Below are positions 7,797-10,464 of a DNA stretch of 10,464 nucleotides, piece by piece. This stretch comes from Planctomycetaceae bacterium (GTDB lineage Bacteria > Planctomycetota > MHYJ01 > SBBU01), in the NCBI GenBank assembly GCA_005239585.1, contig SBBU01000230.1:1-10464 (forward strand). Direction: 5' to 3'. The stretch's first letter is position 1. Each line of letters begins with the position of its first letter. The notes under the pieces were generated by a model. The model was not told the origin of the DNA. It searched no databases and saw only the letters and a program-made list of their open reading frames with translations. A program made the position numbers and the translations under genes.

Positions 7797-8042
7797 ATGA
7801 GTAGAATTGGGCCAAGAGTGCCAGCATTGAAGTTTCAAGAATTGCTTGACCTGACCCTGTGGGAAAAAACGTCGGAAACTAGGCGCGACGAAATAGTACG
7901 ACTGATCCTTTCCGGCCTGGGTTCTGACTTTGACTATGTCCATCGCCGATCTTATGACAGGGCCCTACCACTCTTGATCGACACCTTCCTGCACAAGCAG
8001 ACTGGAATCCCGTTCAACCTTATTCCCGTGGCAAGTACCTGA
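7797..8042 (+). pseudogene. FGE-like gene, 5' fragment (N-terminal region, ends at frameshift)
   Basis: This frame encodes 81 residues from the ATG at 7797. Another in-frame ATG lies at 7770, but only 7797 has a possible ribosome-binding site (AAGG, 7784-7787). The segment contains LKFQELLDLTLWEK and RRDEIVRLILSGLG, two likely helices, then the run GIPFNLIPVAST before the TGA at 8040-8042. The last part matches the entry into an FGE/SUMF1 fold, where families of this kind normally read FxLIPGGxFxMGxSE. Here the frame changes right after LIP. The stop shares its A with an ATG in the frame that carries the rest of the domain. I read it as the N-terminal piece of one broken gene. A bicistronic pair with TGATG coupling is the alternative, less likely because the break falls inside a conserved strand. 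Confidence 0.6.
8025..8032 (+). other. Probable single-base deletion in the FGE-like gene
   Basis: The sequence reads CCCGTGGC. Adding one base (for example CCCGGTGGC) joins the upstream frame ending in LIP to the downstream frame beginning GKYLMGLSE, giving LIPGGKYLMGLSE, the expected start of an FGE-sulfatase-type domain. The downstream frame is already open and protein-like from 8030, before its first ATG at 8042, as expected for a broken single gene. A sequencing or assembly error would look identical. Confidence 0.65.
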
Positions 8043-8728
8043 TGGGGCTCTCGGAACCAGAGTTTCGAACCCTTCAACGTTTGGATGAAAACCGCGACAT
8101 AGATCAGTTACGCCTCAATCTCGACAGCATGAGACCTCCTCACTATGTCACGATAGGGCCAATGTTGTGCGCCCGTTATCCCTTGACTTTTTCACAGGCG
8201 AACAGATTCTTTGTTGTGGATGAGGCAGCGGAACGGATCGAGGCGTCCGATCCTGATAGAATCGTTGATGAGGTTCCTATTCTGTTGGGCTTTGATGACG
8301 CGGAGCGAATCGCACGTGACCTCGACATGCGCCTGCTCTCTGAATCTGAGTGGGAATACGTCTGTCGGGCTGGCAGCACCAGTCTCTTCTGGTTCGGCGA
8401 TAGTTTGCCTTCCGGTGACCTTGAAAAGACGGTCTGCTTGGCCAGGTTCGACGACGAGGCGACCATAAACGAGGCATCCAACCGATTCGGGCTTGCAGGT
8501 CTGCAGGTAGGAGAGTTTTGTGAAGACTCTTGGCACGACAACTACAAGGGCGCACCTACGGATGGTTTTGCATGGTTAGGGAGTTATCATCATGTATATC
8601 GTGGGGGCTCAGCCCAAGCTTGGCCATGGCAAGGGTGTGGTGAGTGGCTCATGACGCCTTCTGCTATGCGCACTCGCTCGGATGTGATGATGGATCAGGG
8701 AGCAGTTAGGCTTGTAAAGTCGCTCTGA
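8042..8728 (+). pseudogene. FGE-like (formylglycine-generating enzyme/SUMF1 fold) domain protein, 3' fragment
   Basis: This 228-residue frame holds most of an FGE-sulfatase-type domain: MGLSEPEF at the start, PPHYVTIGPMLCARYPLT (32-49), RLLSESEWEYVCRAG (97-111, the family's RLPTEAEWEYAARGG), FWFGD (116-120), GLAGLQVGEFCEDSW (150-164) and VYRGGS (185-190), then AVRLV near the C-terminus. True FGE oxidises a sulfatase cysteine using a cysteine pair just after RGGSW. Here that segment reads RGGSAQAWPWQGC with only Cys199, one position out of register, and the usual NVWEW is replaced by QVGEF. It is therefore unlikely to activate sulfatases; many relatives are binding or accessory domains of unknown role. 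No sulfatase gene is in the window. The start at 8042 is only the first ATG in this frame; the domain probably continued from 7797. Confidence 0.7.
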
Positions 8729-9053
8729 GACAGATTTGATTTCCTAGGGTCATCGTAAGTATTTAGATCGTGGCAGTTGTGCTTTGATAGCACCTGTTCC
8801 TTCCTCTGTGGCTCCGCCTCAACATACATGTGCGTTTTATCCGAACTCTACTGGCTCAGCCACATCGCTATAGCCGTAACGACCACTCTAGACTGCAACA
8901 TTACATCCTTACTCTATGTCTAAGCGTATGAGAGAGCAGACATTCCGAAATCGGGGGACACTAGAATGGCGGTGAAATAGGGAAATAAAGAAAAAGGTCT
9001 CATATGACGAAAAGTTGATTGCTTCATACAGCCTCACCATATATAATGCATTT
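8729..9053. other. Intergenic stretch with weak hairpin and possible mobile-element debris
   Basis: No frame here is convincing as a gene. A 5-bp hairpin (GTGCT at 8779-8783, AGCAC at 8789-8793) is followed by a pyrimidine-rich run but no solid T-tract, so it is at best a weak terminator for the FGE-like gene. At 8941-8961 the motif CCGAAATCGGGGGACAC followed by purine-rich DNA to about 9000 reminds me, from memory only, of debris found next to REP/IS200-type transposase genes. No transposase is present. The last bases hold the promoter-like elements at 9019-9047. Confidence 0.4.
9019..9047 (+). promoter_or_regulatory. Candidate promoter giving a leaderless transcript for the small protein
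   Basis: A perfect TATAAT (9042-9047) lies 17 bases after TTGCTT (9019-9024; 3 of 6 match TTGACA). Transcription would start about seven bases downstream, at or next to the ATG at 9054, so the mRNA may have no leader. No Shine-Dalgarno sits before 9054, consistent with this. Confidence 0.4.
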
Positions 9054-9260
9054 ATGAAGAAAAGGGCTAGGAAAAACGGTAAACAGAATCTGTCTCTTGG
9101 TCAAGAAATGCTGACTGCCACTGCCCTTGCAGCTTTTAGAGATGAAAGCTACTCACTTATTGTCCGTTGGGTAGAGGAGGCGCTAAAGGACCCTGAACTC
9201 AGAAAAAAGATTGAATATCACACAAGGGCAATTCTGAAGGCTATTGCTGAAAAAATTTGA
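9054..9260 (+). CDS. Small helical protein of unknown function
   Basis: Encodes 68 residues starting MKKRARKNGKQ. I do not recognise a family. The first 11 residues are strongly basic and probably disordered. The rest (about 18-68) is rich in Ala, Leu, Glu and Lys with spacing that suggests two or three amphipathic helices, including LTATALAAFRDE, SLIVRWVEEALKD and RAILKAIAEKI. There is no signal peptide or membrane segment, so it should be cytoplasmic. The frame extends upstream to a TTG at 9015, but 9054 is the first ATG and sits at the end of a TATAAT-type promoter. It faces the HEAT-repeat gene, with a single base between the two stop codons. Balanced composition and this tight packing favour a real gene; being short and unrecognised keeps the confidence moderate. 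Confidence 0.5.
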   Translation: MKKRARKNGKQNLSLGQEMLTATALAAFRDESYSLIVRWVEEALKDPELRKKIEYHTRAILKAIAEKI

Positions 9261-9261
9261 G

Positions 9262-9897
9262 CTATTTCTTTTCTTCTTTTTCATTTTGCCTGAGCTTATC
9301 AGGATCGATTCCCCAGTCTTTCAAGACCTGTTTGGCGACGGTGCCGACAGTCTTTTGCATGAAAGCTTTCTTTTGCTCGTCGTAAACGTCGCCCGTTTCC
9401 GTATCACTCAAGAGCGACGCGATGTCGTTTGCAAACTCCTTGGCGTTCATTCGCCCTAACGCCTCGACGGAAGATATTCTCACCAGCATACTCATATCCT
9501 TCAACAACGCCGCTACGTCCTTGGCATACTCCTTGGCCTTCATCTCTCCTAACGCCTCCGCGGCAGATTCTCGCACCCCTGCTTCCTTGTCCTTTAGCAA
9601 CTTCACCACATCCCTAGCATACTCATTAGCGTGCATCGACCCTAAGGCGATTGCGGCCCACTTTTTCACCAACGCGTCCTTATCATTTAGCAGCTGGACC
9701 ACCTCCTTGGCGTACTGCTTCGCCTCCATCTCAGCCAAAGTCATGGCGGCAAAACCTCTCACAATCGCGTCCTTGTCTCTGAGGTCTTTCAATGCCTTGG
9801 CGATCTTGGCCTGGCGGTCCTTGTCGGGCTGCTCTTGCGCTGCGACATTCATGCAAAAACAAACACATGCTATCAGTAGGGACATGATCTTTCTCAT
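9262..9897 (-). CDS. Secreted HEAT-repeat protein
   Basis: A 211-residue protein with an N-terminal signal peptide (Lys/Arg start, hydrophobic core to about residue 18, probable cleavage after VAA at residue 20). The body consists of HEAT-like helical repeats of exactly 31 residues at 39-69, 70-100, 101-131 and 132-162, each resembling LxDKDAxVRxxAAxALGxM followed by xAKEYAKDVxxL. A degenerate fifth unit leads into a charged tail ending NEKEEKK. HEAT repeats form curved scaffolds for protein binding; no catalytic residues are expected. Location is probably periplasmic or extracellular. LIAC at residues 8-11 resembles a lipobox but is too near the N-terminus. A good ribosome-binding site (AGGA, seven bases upstream) supports the start. 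The aspartic protease gene lies 42 bases upstream on the same strand and may be cotranscribed. Partner unknown. Confidence 0.88.
   Translation of the reverse strand: MRKIMSLLIACVCFCMNVAAQEQPDKDRQAKIAKALKDLRDKDAIVRGFAAMTLAEMEAKQYAKEVVQLLNDKDALVKKWAAIALGSMHANEYARDVVKLLKDKEAGVRESAAEALGEMKAKEYAKDVAALLKDMSMLVRISSVEALGRMNAKEFANDIASLLSDTETGDVYDEQKKAFMQKTVGTVAKQVLKDWGIDPDKLRQNEKEEKK
9430..9800. repeat. 93-base tandem repeats encoding the HEAT units
   Basis: Within the HEAT gene, similar blocks recur every 93 bases on the plus strand, for example TACTCCTTGGCCTTCATCTC near 9530 and related versions near 9437, 9620 and 9710. They correspond to four 31-residue protein repeats and are diverged at third positions, so they arose by duplication within the gene rather than as non-coding repeats. 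Confidence 0.65.
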
Positions 9898-9903
9898 ACA
9901 ATT

Positions 9904-9909
9904 ATCCTA
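9904..9909 (-). promoter_or_regulatory. Ribosome-binding site of the HEAT-repeat gene
   Basis: On the minus strand TAGGAT lies upstream of the ATG at 9897, with AGGA seven bases away. This is a well-placed Shine-Dalgarno, in contrast to the protease gene upstream of it. Confidence 0.55.
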
Positions 9910-9939
9910 CTTTTGTTAAAAGGGACAAAACTGAGACCC

Positions 9940-10326
9940 TTATTTTAATATACGAGTTACTTGGAGTGCTTGCACTGGAACCAGTCTCTTTTTTATGGGA
10001 TCAATAGCCATGCCTGCCTCATCCAGTGTATTCATGCCCAAAACGGGAATATCGGCATCATGGGAAAACACGATGTTACTCGCGCACCATCGGCCTTCTA
10101 CCTGGATAAAGGACATTCCATAATCTCTCTCCATAGTCTGGCCGTTGGCTATTGTTAACTTTATTTTTCCAAAGACAGGTATTCCCAATCTATTTAGCAT
10201 CTCGGTTGGAAGAGATGTGTATGTTGCGCCACTATCAACAAGTAGTTCAATCTCTTCAAAATTTGGCACCTGTGTATCTTTGGTGGGCGCTGCAACCTTT
10301 ACCTTGACCTTAAATGGTTCTCCCAT
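9940..10326 (-). CDS. Retropepsin-like aspartic protease (clan AA)
   Basis: A 128-residue single-domain protein. The catalytic motif LLVDSGATYTSLP (28-40) places the active aspartate at Asp31 in the D-S-G-A form. The second hallmark, two hydrophobic residues before glycine, is VLG at 95-97 in DIPVLGMNTLDEAG. Size and layout match retropepsin-like proteases (about 100-130 residues), which must dimerise because each chain supplies one aspartate; that is family knowledge. There is no signal peptide or membrane segment, so a cytoplasmic site is expected. The ATG at 10326 is the first possible start, since an in-frame TAA lies just upstream. No Shine-Dalgarno is visible, but a promoter-like element sits directly before it. 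The secreted HEAT-repeat gene follows 42 bases downstream on the same strand. The substrate is unknown; bacterial members are often annotated only by motif. Confidence 0.88.
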   Translation of the reverse strand: MGEPFKVKVKVAAPTKDTQVPNFEEIELLVDSGATYTSLPTEMLNRLGIPVFGKIKLTIANGQTMERDYGMSFIQVEGRWCASNIVFSHDADIPVLGMNTLDEAGMAIDPIKKRLVPVQALQVTRILK

Positions 10327-10336
10327 ACTGATTTAG

Positions 10337-10365
10337 TTTATACCAATTCAGCGATTGAAAGTGAA
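10337..10365 (-). promoter_or_regulatory. Candidate promoter of the protease gene, nearly leaderless
   Basis: Read on the minus strand, TTCACT (10365-10360; 4 of 6 match TTGACA) is followed after 17 bases by TATAAA (10342-10337; 5 of 6 match TATAAT). Transcription would begin near 10330, only about four bases before the ATG at 10326. This fits the lack of a ribosome-binding site. Confidence 0.4.
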
Positions 10366-10464
10366 GCCTTCCCGGATAACTTTCTTCGTGAGGGATCCGT
10401 GCAGAGGAAACTCGCCTTCTGGAAGAACTCCACCCCGCAGAGGCGGGCGGAAACACCCTAGCCC
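10343..10464. repeat. Right-edge stretch with GC-rich hairpin, possible dispersed repeat
   Basis: The end of the window holds a perfect 5-bp hairpin CCCGC-AGAG-GCGGG at 10434-10447, and its composition shifts from AT-rich to GC-rich. Two minus-strand frames are open to the edge, one ending at a TGA at 10350-10348. Their translations (one includes PEGEFPLHGSLTKKVIREG) do not look like a normal protein C-terminus. From memory I suspect a repeat family found between genes in some anammox genomes, but I cannot verify that here. It could also be the tail of a gene beyond the edge. Confidence 0.3.

Noticed and set aside
7516..7827. 103-codon minus-strand open frame over the end of the permease gene
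   Set aside because: It overlaps the conserved MalG C-terminus and has no recognisable motif. The part outside the permease is too short to support a gene.
7797..8042. Effector-associated (death-like) adaptor domain of a bacterial conflict system next to an FGE-like protein
   Set aside because: The helical segment could suggest it, but the frame runs straight into the start of the FGE domain and joins it after a one-base correction. No NTPase, caspase, TIR or other partner is nearby.
8176..8555. Minus-strand open frames of 92-121 codons across the FGE-like gene
   Set aside because: They are Arg/Ser-rich shadows, while the plus frame contains several FGE-family motifs in the right order.
9430..9800. 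Regularly spaced repeats as a CRISPR array
   Set aside because: The 93-base units are continuous, diverged and in frame within a protein-coding gene; there are no short identical repeats with unique spacers and no cas genes.
9865..9897. Lipobox LIAC in the HEAT protein
   Set aside because: The cysteine is at residue 11, too close to the N-terminus for a working lipoprotein signal. The AA-Q site after residue 20 fits an ordinary signal peptide.
9422..9919. 165-codon plus-strand open frame opposite the HEAT gene
   Set aside because: Its Ser/Ala/Leu-rich repeating sequence is the antisense shadow of the 93-base HEAT repeats; the minus frame has a signal peptide and ribosome-binding site.
9910..9950. 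Hairpin AAGGG/CCCTT between the protease and HEAT genes as a terminator
   Set aside because: The stem is only five pairs with a 12-base loop and no T-run on the minus strand, too weak to separate the two genes.

Overview
The window is bacterial and gene-dense. It falls into a conserved-looking sugar-uptake operon on the left (about 1-7650) and a looser accessory stretch on the right (about 7650-10464). A substrate-binding protein plus two permeases, secreted HEAT-repeat and retropepsin-type proteins, and a C-terminal jelly-roll module of a kind I associate with Planctomycetota-like genomes suggest a Gram-negative-type environmental bacterium. A planctomycete (possibly of the anammox, Brocadiales type) is my best guess. 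It rests on overall flavour, not on a marker gene.

The left part is one plus-strand transcription unit of five genes: a MsmK/UgpC/MalK-type ABC ATPase (207-1286), an extracytoplasmic solute-binding protein (1307-2617), a 1034-residue GH31 glycoside hydrolase (2614-5718), a MalF/UgpA-type permease (5715-6599) and a MalG/UgpE-type permease (6599-7651). From the binding protein onward every junction overlaps by 1 or 4 bases, so translation is probably coupled. The binding protein should capture an alpha-linked oligosaccharide or glycoside, the permease pair and ATPase should import it, and the GH31 enzyme, which has no signal peptide, should hydrolyse it in the cytoplasm. A candidate promoter and ribosome-binding site lie just before 207. 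Two interleaved inverted repeats at 53-94 may be a regulator site. The second permease carries an insertion of about 75 residues with two extra hydrophobic segments, and the hydrolase has a long C-terminal extension. These are the unusual points of the operon.

The right part holds a formylglycine-generating-enzyme-like (FGE/SUMF1 fold) gene at 7797-8728. It is split into two frames by what looks like loss of a single base near 8028: restoring one base recreates the family's LIPGG...MGLSE segment. An intergenic stretch of roughly 300 bases follows, with possible mobile-element debris. Next comes a small helical protein (9054-9260), facing a secreted protein with four 31-residue HEAT repeats (9262-9897, minus) across a one-base gap. 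Upstream of the HEAT gene on the same strand is a small retropepsin-like aspartic protease (9940-10326, minus). The right edge carries a GC-rich hairpin and an open minus-strand frame that looks more like a dispersed repeat than a gene.

I do not see a complete new defence or mobile system. The most useful leads are the permease insertion, the broken FGE-like gene, and two candidate leaderless transcripts.
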